Source of the DNA: Corynebacterium cystitidis
Lineage (GTDB): Bacteria; Actinomycetota; Actinomycetes; Mycobacteriales; Mycobacteriaceae
Reading direction: 5' to 3'
DNA length: 64,000 bases
Assembly (NCBI RefSeq): GCF_900187295.1
Contig: NZ_LT906473.1
Span: 2,604,001 to 2,668,000, forward strand
The notes under the pieces were generated by a model, which was not told the DNA's origin, searched no databases, and saw nothing but the letters and a program-made list of their open reading frames with translations. Each line of letters opens with the position of its first letter. Within the stretch, counting starts at the first letter, position 1. Shown here one piece after another: positions 17,790 to 26,598 of the stretch. A program made the position numbers and the translations under genes.

Positions 17790-19414
17790 TGCACCCTGAT
17801 AACCGCGACGGCCTGCAGCAGCTGATTGGCTCTGATTACCGCTTGCAGTGGATCATCGGCCACGGCGGCATGTCCACGGTGTGGCTTGCCGACGACACCC
17901 GCTTCGACCGCGAGGTTGCTATCAAGGTGCTCAAACCCGAGTTTTCGTCGCATGATGAATTTCTCACCCGCTTCCGCAACGAGGCCAAAGCTGCCGAGGG
18001 CATCGACTCTGACAATGTTGTGAAAACCTACGATTATCGGGAAGTGGAGGCTGACGCCGGGTACACGGTGTGCTTCATCGTCATGGAGTACATCCGTGGC
18101 GAATCGCTGGCAGACATGCTAGCCCGCGAAGGCAAACTCGATGAACCGCTGGCCCTGGAGGTGCTAGACCAGGCCGCCCACGGGCTGGCCGTGATCCACC
18201 GGATGGGGCTGGTTCACCGCGACATTAAGCCAGGCAACATCATGATCACGCAGAACGGCAAAGCGAAGATCACCGACTTCGGTATTGCCAAGGCGGCGGC
18301 CGCAGTCCCCCTAACGCGCACAGGCATGGTGGTTGGCACCGCACAATATGTGTCACCTGAGCAGGCCCAAGGCCGTGAAGTGACTGCTGCTTCTGACGTG
18401 TATTCGCTCGGCGTGGTGGGCTACGAAATGTTGGCCGGAAGCCGCCCGTTCACTGGTGATTCCTCTGTAAGCGTTGCTTTAGCACACGTCAATAATGAGC
18501 CACCAGCCCTCTCGACAGAAACCTCTGCCCCGGCGCGCGAACTGATCGGGATCGCGCTGCGGAAAGACCCGGCCACCCGCTTTGCCGATGGTAATGAGCT
18601 GGCCCTGGCCGTTGCCGCTGTTCGCGACGGTAACCGCCCACCACAACCGGCAAGTGCGGCGATGGCTCAAATCGCCGAGGAGCCTTCTCCTACGGCGTCT
18701 ACCAGGCAGTTGGCGGCAGTTGCTCAACCGACCACCTTGCATCCGGAAGCTCGTCGTCAAGCGCCTGCGGGACTGGTTGAACGCAAACCGGCCGCAGCGA
18801 CGCCACCAGTGCGCCGCGACGATGACAACGGCTCGAGTGCCACGTGGATTGTTGTAGGCCTTCTCGTACTTGCCGCTGTTGGCGCATTGATCTGGGCATT
18901 CGTGTCCGGGCCGTTCTCCTCCGGTGGGCGCGGTGAGGAAACCACCGGCACCTCAGTAATCACCGAATATGTCACGCCCACAGAAGACACGGACGACCCC
19001 GACACGGCCGAGCCCACAGCGGACCGGCAGGATTCCTCGGAACCACGCCGCCAGCCAATTCAGCGCCCCTCTGGGCCACGCCCCGCTGATCGGACGGTTG
19101 ATGAACCAGCACAGCAGCCACATGATCGTCGTGAAGCACCCGACGAACCGGGCGAACGCGACACCGAGCGCGGCAACCCGCAACCACCACTAGTCACCGA
19201 GCCTCTGCCCACGCAACAAGCCCCGGCAACCCAACAGCCAGCACAACCGGATCCACCGCAGCTCACCAGCGTGCCGCAGACACCGACCCAGCAGGCCCCG
19301 GCGGAGCAAGTACCATCCCAGGCGATTCAGAATAGTGGCGAGGCTGCCGAGGGCCGAAACCCCAACGCGGGAAATGGAATCACGCAAGGTCTTGAGAACA
19401 TGGGAGGTGTCTAA
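17789..19414 (+). CDS. pknA: PknA, Ser/Thr protein kinase
   Basis: Membrane-bound eukaryotic-like kinase of 541 residues. The kinase domain (about 10-270) shows GHGGMSTVWLA, VAIKVLK (catalytic Lys), HRDIKPGNIM and DFGIAKA. There is one transmembrane helix near residue 355. The extracellular tail is long, Pro/Gln/Thr-rich and has no PASTA domain, as expected for PknA. I chose the ATG at 17789, which overlaps the pbpA stop (TAATG). It controls cell shape, MurJ recruitment and division with PknB. Confidence 0.95.
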   Translation: MHPDNRDGLQQLIGSDYRLQWIIGHGGMSTVWLADDTRFDREVAIKVLKPEFSSHDEFLTRFRNEAKAAEGIDSDNVVKTYDYREVEADAGYTVCFIVMEYIRGESLADMLAREGKLDEPLALEVLDQAAHGLAVIHRMGLVHRDIKPGNIMITQNGKAKITDFGIAKAAAAVPLTRTGMVVGTAQYVSPEQAQGREVTAASDVYSLGVVGYEMLAGSRPFTGDSSVSVALAHVNNEPPALSTETSAPARELIGIALRKDPATRFADGNELALAVAAVRDGNRPPQPASAAMAQIAEEPSPTASTRQLAAVAQPTTLHPEARRQAPAGLVERKPAAATPPVRRDDDNGSSATWIVVGLLVLAAVGALIWAFVSGPFSSGGRGEETTGTSVITEYVTPTEDTDDPDTAEPTADRQDSSEPRRQPIQRPSGPRPADRTVDEPAQQPHDRREAPDEPGERDTERGNPQPPLVTEPLPTQQAPATQQPAQPDPPQLTSVPQTPTQQAPAEQVPSQAIQNSGEAAEGRNPNAGNGITQGLENMGGV

Positions 19415-21504
19415 TGTCGTTATTAGGTGACCGCTACCAGCTCGGTGAGAGCATCGGTACCGGCGGCATGAGCGACGTCTATTCGGCCACAGACACAATG
19501 CTTGGCCGGGAAATCGCGATCAAAATGCTCAAGGTTGACATGGCCCGGGACGAGATTTTCAGGGAGCGTTTCCGCCGTGAAGCCCAGAACTCGGCGCGCC
19601 TGAACCACCCCAATATTGTTGCTGTGTACGACACCGGCACCCATGTTGTGGACGGAGTCAACGTGCCGTATATCGTGATGGAACGCGTGATCGGACGCGA
19701 CCTGCGCGCCATTGTGCGCGACGAAGGCCCCCTGACCCCCGAGGCCGCCGCTGAACTTTTAGCACCTGTGACCGCTGCGCTGCAGGCCAGCCACAATGCT
19801 GGAATCATTCACCGCGACGTCAAACCCGCGAACATCATGGTCACCAACACCGGTGACGTCAAAGTGATGGACTTTGGTATCGCCCGCGCACTAGATGATT
19901 CGACGGCGCAGATGACTCAGACATCAGCGGTGATCGGCACCGCGCAATACCTGTCCCCCGAGCAGGCGCGTGGCAAACCCGTCGATGGGCGCAGCGACAT
20001 CTACGCCCTAGGCTGTGTGATGTACGAGGCCGTGACGGGACGGCCACCATTTGAGGGTGAAACCCCGTTCGCAGTTGCCTACCAGCACGTGCAGGACGAA
20101 GCCGAGGAGCCGAGCGCCCACATTTCGGGCCTGTCGCCACAGGCTGCGTTAAACGTGGACGCTGTGGTGCTAACTGCGATGGCGAAGCACCCGGCAGACC
20201 GCTACCAAACCGCCACCGAAATGGGCGAAGACCTGCAACGTTTGGCTCGTGGCGCAGTGACTTCCGCGGCGCGCAGCCACGTGGCACTGCCCGCTGCGCC
20301 GCCCGCTGATGCCGAAGGCGCCACCCAGATCATTGGGGTACCGGCGGCGGGTGCTGGTGCTGCTGGTGCTGGTGCTGCTGGTGCGGCGGGTGCTGCGGGT
20401 GCTGGTGCTGCGGGCGTCGGCAGGTACGACGACAGGTACGACGACGGTGATTCCACCCGCTACGCGCGCCACCGTGAGGAGAACTCCAGCAAAGGGACCA
20501 ACTGGCTGAAGTGGATCGCTGCCCTGTTGGCGCTGGTCGTGCTTGGTTTTGCTGTCGCGTTTGCGGCGGACTACTTCCGTACAGAAGAAGACCCCACAAT
20601 CACCGAGACCATGATCACGCTCCCCGATGTCACTGGTGTGGAGCGTGGCGAGGCAGTCTCCCAGCTCGAGGACATGGGCCTGCAGGTGCAGGTTAACGAG
20701 GAACCGAATCCGGATGTGCCACGTAACCATGTGATTCGCACCAACCCCACCGCTGGATCGCAGCTACGCGAAGGCACACTGGTTACCTTGACTGTTTCAT
20801 CTGGACGCGAAATCACCGACGTTCCAGACATTACGAATATGACCCCGCAGGAAGCCGCGCAGGCACTACAAGGGGCCGGCCTGGAGCTAGACCCGGAAGT
20901 CGATGAGGCAAACAGTGACTCCGTGAAGGAAGGCCACATCATCCGGCAGAGCCCCGTACCGGGGTCCCAGTTATCAAAGGGATCCACGGTGAAGGTTGTG
21001 GTGTCCGTCGGGCCTGAGCTTGTGCGTATTCCATCGCTCGTGGGAATGAACTCGGAGCAGGCCGAGTCCATTCTGAGCTCGTTGGGTTTAAGCAGCAAGG
21101 TTGAGGAGGTCGACTCTGAGCGCCCAGCCGGCGAAGTTCTCGCCGTGGCCGGTGAGGGTACCGAGGTAGCTCCGGGCACCACGGTGACCCTGCAGGTATC
21201 AAACGGCATGATGATGGAGATGATCGACATCACCCGCATGACTCCGGCGCAAGCCACCACCGCCTTGCAGGAATTGGGCTGGACCGGTACTTTCCGGGAA
21301 GGTCCGGCCGCTACGACGGGAGCGCTTATCGACGAAGGCCTCATCGCAAGCCAGCAACCGAAGGCGAACACCACCATCCGCAAAGACGCTACGGTGACGA
21401 TCAGCCTATGGAGGTTCGACGCACGCGAGCTCCTGCCCGCAGGCCCACTGGATCCGGGTGCTAGACTAGCACCAGATTCCGCGCCAAACCCGCCACGGCG
21501 CTAA
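19414..21504 (+). CDS. pknB: PknB, Ser/Thr protein kinase with PASTA domains
   Basis: Kinase of 696 residues. The kinase domain (about 8-270) has GTGGMSDVYSA, EIAIKML, HRDVKPANIM and DFGIARA. Between the kinase and the membrane helix (about 370-392) lies a Gly/Ala-only tract of about two dozen residues, encoded by GGTGCT-type repeats (20341-20415). The extracellular part holds four PASTA units that sense muropeptides or lipid II. The start overlaps the pknA stop by 1 bp. The last ~25 residues after PASTA 4 (PAGPLDPGARLAPDSAPNPP) are an unusual Pro-rich tail. Confidence 0.95.
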   Translation: MSLLGDRYQLGESIGTGGMSDVYSATDTMLGREIAIKMLKVDMARDEIFRERFRREAQNSARLNHPNIVAVYDTGTHVVDGVNVPYIVMERVIGRDLRAIVRDEGPLTPEAAAELLAPVTAALQASHNAGIIHRDVKPANIMVTNTGDVKVMDFGIARALDDSTAQMTQTSAVIGTAQYLSPEQARGKPVDGRSDIYALGCVMYEAVTGRPPFEGETPFAVAYQHVQDEAEEPSAHISGLSPQAALNVDAVVLTAMAKHPADRYQTATEMGEDLQRLARGAVTSAARSHVALPAAPPADAEGATQIIGVPAAGAGAAGAGAAGAAGAAGAGAAGVGRYDDRYDDGDSTRYARHREENSSKGTNWLKWIAALLALVVLGFAVAFAADYFRTEEDPTITETMITLPDVTGVERGEAVSQLEDMGLQVQVNEEPNPDVPRNHVIRTNPTAGSQLREGTLVTLTVSSGREITDVPDITNMTPQEAAQALQGAGLELDPEVDEANSDSVKEGHIIRQSPVPGSQLSKGSTVKVVVSVGPELVRIPSLVGMNSEQAESILSSLGLSSKVEEVDSERPAGEVLAVAGEGTEVAPGTTVTLQVSNGMMMEMIDITRMTPAQATTALQELGWTGTFREGPAATTGALIDEGLIASQQPKANTTIRKDATVTISLWRFDARELLPAGPLDPGARLAPDSAPNPPRR

Positions 21505-21563
21505 GCCGAATTGATGCACTATTGATGCATTATTGATGCAGTAGATACGAAGGAAGTAGACAA

Positions 21564-21833
21564 ATGCCCAAGGCGAAGGTTACGAAAACCCCTATTACCA
21601 CGACCACCAGCTCAGGTACCAGCCGCACTCCGGTGAAAATCAACACCGGGGGCACACCGATGTGGTACAAGGTGCTGATGTTCGGCTTCATGCTGTTTGG
21701 CCTCGCATGGCTGGTTGTGAACTACCTGGCGGGTGACCAGATCCAGTTCATGATGGAACTCGGCCCTTGGAACTACTTGATTGGCTTCGGTGGCCTGATC
21801 ATCGGCCTGCTGATGACTATGGGCTGGCGTTAA
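21564..21833 (+). CDS. crgA: CrgA, cell-division protein
   Basis: Small divisome membrane protein of 89 residues that interacts with FtsZ, FtsI and the PBPs in actinobacteria. It has a basic N-terminus ([10 protein letters not shown]), then [20 protein letters not shown] (helix 1) and a second helix, [18 protein letters not shown]. The ribosome site is AAGGAAG. Just upstream is a tandem repeat of ATTGATGCA (three copies, 21510-21541). In mycobacteria crgA is divergent from or antisense to the fhaA end, but here it continues the kinase operon in the same direction. Confidence 0.93.
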   Translation: MPKAKVTKTPITTTTSSGTSRTPVKINTGGTPMWYKVLMFGFMLFGLAWLVVNYLAGDQIQFMMELGPWNYLIGFGGLIIGLLMTMGWR

Positions 21834-21873
21834 ACCTTTTCAGCCTTTACGCCCCTGACTCTGTCTCCTCCGC

Positions 21874-21909
21874 GCCCCTGGCTCTGCTTGTGCAGATCAG
21901 GGGCTTTTT
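21874..21909 (+). terminator. Rho-independent terminator after crgA
   Basis: GCCCCTGGCTCTGC and its partner GCAGATCAGGGGC form a long stem with a short loop, followed by TTTTT. It ends the fhaA-crgA operon. Confidence 0.85.
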
Positions 21910-22119
21910 CGTTCTGCAGTTGAGTATCGGTCTAGATGAGGTAAACCTGATGACATCGGCCAGTATGGCCCGAGGACTATACCGGTTTAGGTGTGGTGGC
22001 AGGACTGTGTGAGCAAACAGCAGTCCGGGAAACGCAGGGGGACCTACTCCCCGCAGTCGTGTGTACTTTAAACCTGGAACAATCGCGCTAATCCAAGACC
22101 GCTCTGAACAAAAAGAAGC

Positions 22120-22362
22120 AAAGTTATCCACAGCCTGTGGAAGAATCTGTGGAAAGTCTACTTTTGCGACTACTCCACAGGCTGTGGATGAACCTGTGCA
22201 CTACTTCCACAGTGGGTCTAGTTGTGCTGGTAAAAGTCGAAAGATGCTGTTCACAGCCCCACTTTTCGCTAACCTGTTCGGTAAATTACAAGAATGTAGT
22301 TATCCACAATGTGGACAACAATTGTGGATAACCCTCTCTTGGGGATAACCGGTGGATAACTT
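22120..22362. other. DnaA-box cluster
   Basis: Exact TTATCCACA boxes occur at 22124-22132 and 22300-22308, and the reverse TGTGGATAA at 22323-22331, with TGTGGACAA at 22310-22318 (three of them within 32 bp). Further near-matches (TGTGGAAGA, TGTGGAAAG, TGTGGATGA, GTGGATAAC) lie at 22136, 22148, 22183 and 22352. No gene covers 21834-22471. Density and phasing resemble a replication origin or a DnaA-titration locus. Confidence 0.75.
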
Positions 22363-22405
22363 GCCGGGTTGTACACAACGCACAGCCGAGCGGGTGGAGG
22401 GTTAG

Positions 22406-22442
22406 CAAAAAACCCACAACCGTCCGAATCCGGATGTGGGTT
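22406..22442 (-). terminator. Terminator of the rhomboid gene
   Basis: AACCCACA (22411-22418) pairs with TGTGGGTT (22435-22442), and on the minus strand the stem is followed by TTTTTTGC. It lies 30 bp beyond the rhomboid stop codon. Confidence 0.85.
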
Positions 22443-22471
22443 AGTTCCAGCTGGTGGAGGTTACTTATTCG

Positions 22472-23134
22472 TTACAGTGCAATGAACAACACAATCCCTA
22501 ATGCGACTATCCCCGTGACCACCGAGGCAAGTACACGGGTAGACGCACTGGGCCCGGTCAATGGCCACGCCATCACAGCACCAGCGGCCAGCCCACCCAA
22601 ATGACCCCACAGGCTCACACCTGAGGAGAGCAGCGAGTAGATAACGTTGACCCCCACCAGCACTAATGGACCGCGCAGGTCAGTGGAGCGTCGTGAAGCG
22701 ATCGCCACAAGCACGGCCATCAGGGCGTACAGTGCTCCGGAAGCCCCGGCAGTCGGTGTGCCAAAATCCATGAGCAGCACCGCGGCCGATCCGCCTAGGC
22801 CCCCAGCCACAAAAGCCACGGCGTAGGCCCGCGTGCCGACGAAGCGTTCAACCTCCGCGCCAACTAGAAGGAGAAAGAGGATGTTAAAAGCCAAGTGTCC
22901 GATGTCGAGGTGGAGGAAAACAGCACTCAGGGCCCGCAACGCGCCAAGCGGCTCGCCTTGGACGTAGGGGCCCCACAACACCATGCGGCTACCAAGTTCT
23001 GAACCCCACACGGAGTTGTCAAGCGATCGGGCTTGCACGGCGGTAACTAGGTACACCCCTATGCAGATCACGGCGAAGATGCTGGTGGCGGGGGCGGTGT
23101 GGCGTAAATCAGTCAGCCAGTTGTTGGTTTTCAT
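22472..23134 (-). CDS. Rhomboid-family intramembrane serine protease
   Basis: Protein of 220 residues with six or so membrane helices. The catalytic Ser lies in GASGALYALMAV (about residue 133) and the His in WGHLGGLAAG (about residue 181), the GxSx...H dyad of rhomboids. HLDIGHLAFNILFLL gives the N-terminal His/Asn oxyanion region. Rv0110-like rhomboids are related; no substrate is known for this subgroup. It is followed by its own terminator and sits between crgA and ppiA, as does Rv0010c-type DNA in mycobacteria. Confidence 0.88.
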   Translation of the reverse strand: MKTNNWLTDLRHTAPATSIFAVICIGVYLVTAVQARSLDNSVWGSELGSRMVLWGPYVQGEPLGALRALSAVFLHLDIGHLAFNILFLLLVGAEVERFVGTRAYAVAFVAGGLGGSAAVLLMDFGTPTAGASGALYALMAVLVAIASRRSTDLRGPLVLVGVNVIYSLLSSGVSLWGHLGGLAAGAVMAWPLTGPSASTRVLASVVTGIVALGIVLFIAL

Positions 23135-23178
23135 GTTAGTTTTCGTGGTTGGTCCTAGGTTGGTCCTAGAAATGGAAA

Positions 23179-23202
23179 CGCCCCCGCACGCTGGCGGGGG
23201 CG
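23179..23202 (-). terminator. Hairpin after ppiA
   Basis: CGCCCCCGC and GCGGGGGCG form a 9-bp stem, followed on the minus strand by TTTCC. It lies 16 bp beyond the ppiA stop. Confidence 0.7.
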
Positions 23203-23217
23203 AGAAGATAGGAAATC

Positions 23218-23745
23218 TTATGCTTCGACGACGTCGATGGACTGGATCACAACATCCTCGACTGGGCGGTCCATGCGGCCGGTCTGCACATTCGCCAGCT
23301 TGTCTACGACAGCCTTGGACTCCTCGTCGGTGACCTCACCGAAGATGGTGTGCTTGTTGTTCAGCCATGGGGTTGCGTCCACGGTGATGAAGAACTGAGA
23401 GCCGTTGGTACCTGGGCCAGCGTTTGCCATGGCCAGCAGGTATGGGCGGTCGAACTGCAGCTCTGGGTGGAATTCGTCAGCGAACTGGTAGCCTGGGCCG
23501 CCGGTGCCGGTTCCTGTTGGGTCACCACCTTGGATCATGAAACCAGGGATGATGCGGTGGAAGATGGCACCGTCGTAGAACGGGCCCTCGTTGGATCCGG
23601 ATGCGTTCCTGGTGGAGTAGTCTTTGGTGCCTTTTGCCAGGCCGACGAAATTCTCGACGGTCTGTGGAGCATGGTTGCCAAACAAGTCGATGACGATGTC
23701 ACCGAGGTTTGTGTGCAGAGTTGCAGTAGCAGTCTTCTGAGTCAT
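23218..23745 (-). CDS. ppiA: Peptidyl-prolyl cis-trans isomerase (cyclophilin)
   Basis: Cytosolic cyclophilin A-type isomerase of 175 residues without a signal peptide. Active-site motifs are [14 protein letters not shown] (catalytic Arg), [11 protein letters not shown] and [12 protein letters not shown]. The position next to the crgA/pknB cluster matches Rv0009 in mycobacteria, so this is the core copy. Beyond its 5' end the accessory region begins. Confidence 0.95.
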   Translation of the reverse strand: MTQKTATATLHTNLGDIVIDLFGNHAPQTVENFVGLAKGTKDYSTRNASGSNEGPFYDGAIFHRIIPGFMIQGGDPTGTGTGGPGYQFADEFHPELQFDRPYLLAMANAGPGTNGSQFFITVDATPWLNNKHTIFGEVTDEESKAVVDKLANVQTGRMDRPVEDVVIQSIDVVEA

Positions 23746-23768
23746 GCCTATCAGTCTAAAGAATTTCT

Positions 23769-24110
23769 TCAGGTTGTGCCGGGAACCGGTGCTGCCGTGT
23801 CCCCGTGTTCGCTTAGGGCGTGCAGGTGATCGTCGTTAAGCAGTTCGTTGGTGTCGCGAAGCTCCTGAACCTCTCGGCGTAGCCTGGCATTTTCTGCAGC
23901 CAGATCGTCGGGCAGGTGGTGAGGAAATTGTCCTTCGCCGAGAGCTTTCTGCACCCATTGGCGGGCTGTGTGCCACGATATTCCAAACTTCGGCGCAACA
24001 GCCTGACACGCGGCTTGCATAGAAAGATTCTCCGCCAGAATGCGTTCCTCTACCAGGCGCACAACACGATCTTTCGCATCCTGATCAAACGGAACAAAAC
24101 CTGGGGCAGT
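23769..24110 (-). pseudogene. IS3-family transposase OrfA remnant
   Basis: The frame RLVEERILAENLSMQAACQA, VAPKFGISWHTARQWVQKAL and ENARLRREVQELRDTNELL is the helix-turn-helix and leucine-zipper part of an IS3-family OrfA. The start is missing: the frame upstream of 24062 continues as FVPFDQDAKDRVV without an ATG. The normal C-terminus and the whole OrfB are gone. It marks the left edge of the accessory region. Confidence 0.75.
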
Positions 24111-24369
24111 TCACAGGGCGGTACGCTAGGTGCAGTTGCTTTACGACGAACACCTCGTTCGACATATCGGCCGTATTCCCAGCGACCACCTCCACGCTTA
24201 CTTTTCGACGGCTCTTTGAAGCCCTGGCAGTGGCGAAGATTACGCAGAATAGTTAGTCATTCCGTGCTAACATAACCATTAATCTATTATTCGATTGTTT
24301 AATTGATTGCTTGTTGGGCAAAACTAATCCTTGTCCATGAGCCCAACTCAGACGAAAGGTATGGCGGTA
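24111..24369. other. Gap upstream of the siderophore transporter
   Basis: The left part (to about 24230) is probably more transposon debris with no intact frame. The AT-rich right part (24250-24340) must hold the promoter of the ABC operon. I could not find a DtxR-type iron box that matches the consensus well. Confidence 0.4.
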
Positions 24370-25572
24370 ATGCTGTTATCAAGAAGAGCGCTTGCCGTAG
24401 TAATGACTGGCTTGCTCGCGCTTTCATCAGTAGCGTGCAGTTCCGACGATCCAGATGCGGTCTCCTCTACCTCGGGGACTTCAACTGTGGCAGACACCAC
24501 TGAAAAGGACGAAGCAACATCAGAAGCTGGTCCAGTTACTATTACCGACGTTACTGGCACAACTGTTGAGCTAGAAAAACCGTTTGAGAAGGCCGTTGTT
24601 CAGCTATCCGGCTCGGGTGGACCCCTTTTAACCATGGCGGCACTGGATCGGGAGAATTACACCTCCAAGATCGCTGCAATGGATGACGGGTTGAAGAAAA
24701 ACAGACACGATTTGTGGGAACTACTTGTTGAGGCGAACCCAGAGCTCGACGATATTCCGATCATCGGGGATGTGAATAAAGACGAGGTCACAGCGGAACA
24801 GCTACTGACATTAGGAGTGGACGGGATTATTGTTCCAGTGCGCCAAAAAGCCAAAATGGACATCATCGCCGAAAGAGCCGGCATCCCGGTCCTATACGTG
24901 GACTACCACGCGCAACAATTGGACACCCACATCCAGTCCACGAAGGTTATCGCAGAAGCCACCGGACTTACTAACAATGTCGAAGCTATAACCGATTTTT
25001 ATACCGATGTCGTCGGAGATATCGAAAAGCGGGCAGCCAACCTAGATCGCTCCACTACTGCCTATATCGAAATCGGCCACATAGGGCCGTCAGAAATGGG
25101 TAATTCATACGGCTCTGAAATGATGTGGGGTTCCATCCTGGATTCAGTAGGGGCTGACAACATTGCCACCGAATTCCTTGCCCCATCGGATGCAACTCCC
25201 CTCACCGAAGAACAAGTTTTGGTCAGCGACCCAGACACCATAATTCTCGCTGGCTCCATTTGGCCAGATAATCCAGAATCAGTCAAAATGGGTTTTGCGG
25301 TTAGTGAGCAAGAGGCTCTTGAGTCTCTGGCACCTTACCGGGAGCGGGAGGGCTGGGACAGACTCACAGCGATCCAAAATAATGAGCTTTACGGCATTGG
25401 GCACGCGTTAACCCGAGACATGTTGGATTTCTACTCCTACGCTGTGCTGGCCAAGCTTTTCCATCCCGAGGAATTCTCCGACATTGATCCCGAGGCCCTG
25501 ATGGAAGAGTACTTCGATAAGTTCATGCCCATCGACTACCAAGGCACCTGGTTTATCAAGTATGATGGATAG
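24370..25572 (+). CDS. Iron-siderophore ABC transporter, substrate-binding lipoprotein
   Basis: Periplasmic-binding-type protein (FecB/FhuD class) of about 400 residues. The signal peptide LLSRRALAVVMTGLLALSSV ends at Cys in VACSSDD, a lipoprotein cleavage site. The mature part starts PVTITDVTGTTVELEKPFEK and has the bilobed pattern of the class, with IVPVRQKAKMDIIAERAGIP and the closing EFSDIDPEALMEEYFDKF. I prefer the ATG at 24370, about 10 bases after AAAGG; earlier in-frame starts at 24337 and 24361 are possible. It overlaps the permease gene by 11 bp. The ligand (ferric siderophore or haem) is inferred from the family. Confidence 0.87.
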   Translation: MLLSRRALAVVMTGLLALSSVACSSDDPDAVSSTSGTSTVADTTEKDEATSEAGPVTITDVTGTTVELEKPFEKAVVQLSGSGGPLLTMAALDRENYTSKIAAMDDGLKKNRHDLWELLVEANPELDDIPIIGDVNKDEVTAEQLLTLGVDGIIVPVRQKAKMDIIAERAGIPVLYVDYHAQQLDTHIQSTKVIAEATGLTNNVEAITDFYTDVVGDIEKRAANLDRSTTAYIEIGHIGPSEMGNSYGSEMMWGSILDSVGADNIATEFLAPSDATPLTEEQVLVSDPDTIILAGSIWPDNPESVKMGFAVSEQEALESLAPYREREGWDRLTAIQNNELYGIGHALTRDMLDFYSYAVLAKLFHPEEFSDIDPEALMEEYFDKFMPIDYQGTWFIKYDG

Positions 25573-26596
25573 GTCTGATCACGAGTCGACCGTAGAGACT
25601 AGACGCAAGAATTGGCAAGTGCCTCGTGCAGGATGGGTGGCGCTTGCCGTCATAGCGTTGGTAGTTTTCTTTGTCGTCGATTTATTTGTTGGTCCCGCTA
25701 AAATCTCCCTGGACAACTTAGCTGTCATTTTTGATACCAACTCGGTTGAGCACGTCGCTTTCTTTCGCTTGCGCATGGTGGAATCCCTCATGGCAGTTGG
25801 GATAGGTCTGAGTTTGGGGCTTGCTGGCGGAGTGATGCAAACTATCCTCAACAACCCGCTAGCCAGCCCGTTCACTCTTGGGGTTTCGTCAGCCGCTAGT
25901 TTCGGTGCAGCATTGGCGTTTGTGATGGCGGTTCCTTTGGTGCTTGTCACAGGTGGCGCACTCGTCATGGCACTAATTGCGGTTCTGGTCATCTTCATGG
26001 CGGGCAATTATTTAAAGATGAGTAATTCTGCTCTCGTTTTGGCCGGAATCGCTTTGAACTTCTTTTTCGATGCCCTGTTGTCACTGATCCAGTATCGTGC
26101 TTCAGAAGAAAGCCTGTCATATATTGTTTTCTGGACAATGGGTAGCCTTTCACGCGGTTCATATCCGCAGGCCTGGACATTGTTGATCTGTTTCGCGATT
26201 GTTTTCGCCGTGATTATGCGCAATTCCTGGGGACTGACTGCGCTGAAGTTTGGTGACACCAGAGCTGCCGCCCTCGGGATCAAAGTGCAAAGCGTTAAAA
26301 TTGTGTCCTTGCTATTGGTGTCAGTTTTGACCGCGTTGGCGGTGAGTTTCGCCGGAAAAATTGGTTTCATCGGTCTGGCTGCTCCCCATTTGGCACGGCG
26401 GCTAGTGTCCGAAGACCAGCGGTACTATTTGACAACGTCCGCCCTCATCGGGGCAATGTTTCTCTTGTTGGCATCATCGCTGTCCAAAATTGTTGTACCG
26501 GGCGTTGTTGTACCGATTGGCATTATCAGTTCGCTCATCGGAATACCGTTCTTGGTTTACGCCCTGCTCAGCCAGCGGAAGCAAAGGGCTGCATAG
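25562..26596 (+). CDS. FecCD-family iron ABC transporter permease
   Basis: Permease of 344 residues with about ten membrane helices. FecCD signatures include RLRMVESLMAVGIGLSLGLA, NNPLASPFTLGVSSAASFGA, ALGIKVQS and AGKIGFIGLAAPHLARRLV (coupling helix). Only one permease gene is present, so it presumably forms a homodimer. It is coupled to the binding-protein gene (11-bp overlap) and followed 2 bp later by the ATPase. Confidence 0.92.
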   Translation: MMDRSDHESTVETRRKNWQVPRAGWVALAVIALVVFFVVDLFVGPAKISLDNLAVIFDTNSVEHVAFFRLRMVESLMAVGIGLSLGLAGGVMQTILNNPLASPFTLGVSSAASFGAALAFVMAVPLVLVTGGALVMALIAVLVIFMAGNYLKMSNSALVLAGIALNFFFDALLSLIQYRASEESLSYIVFWTMGSLSRGSYPQAWTLLICFAIVFAVIMRNSWGLTALKFGDTRAAALGIKVQSVKIVSLLLVSVLTALAVSFAGKIGFIGLAAPHLARRLVSEDQRYYLTTSALIGAMFLLLASSLSKIVVPGVVVPIGIISSLIGIPFLVYALLSQRKQRAA

Positions 26597-26598
26597 AT

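Noticed and set aside
22120-22362. Calling the DnaA-box cluster oriC
   Set aside because: dnaA and dnaN are not adjacent; the expected origin lies beyond gyrA outside the window. Kept only as a DnaA-box cluster.
24240-24340. Possible DtxR iron box upstream of the siderophore transporter
   Set aside because: GTTAG and CTAAC occur but at the wrong spacing for the DtxR consensus.
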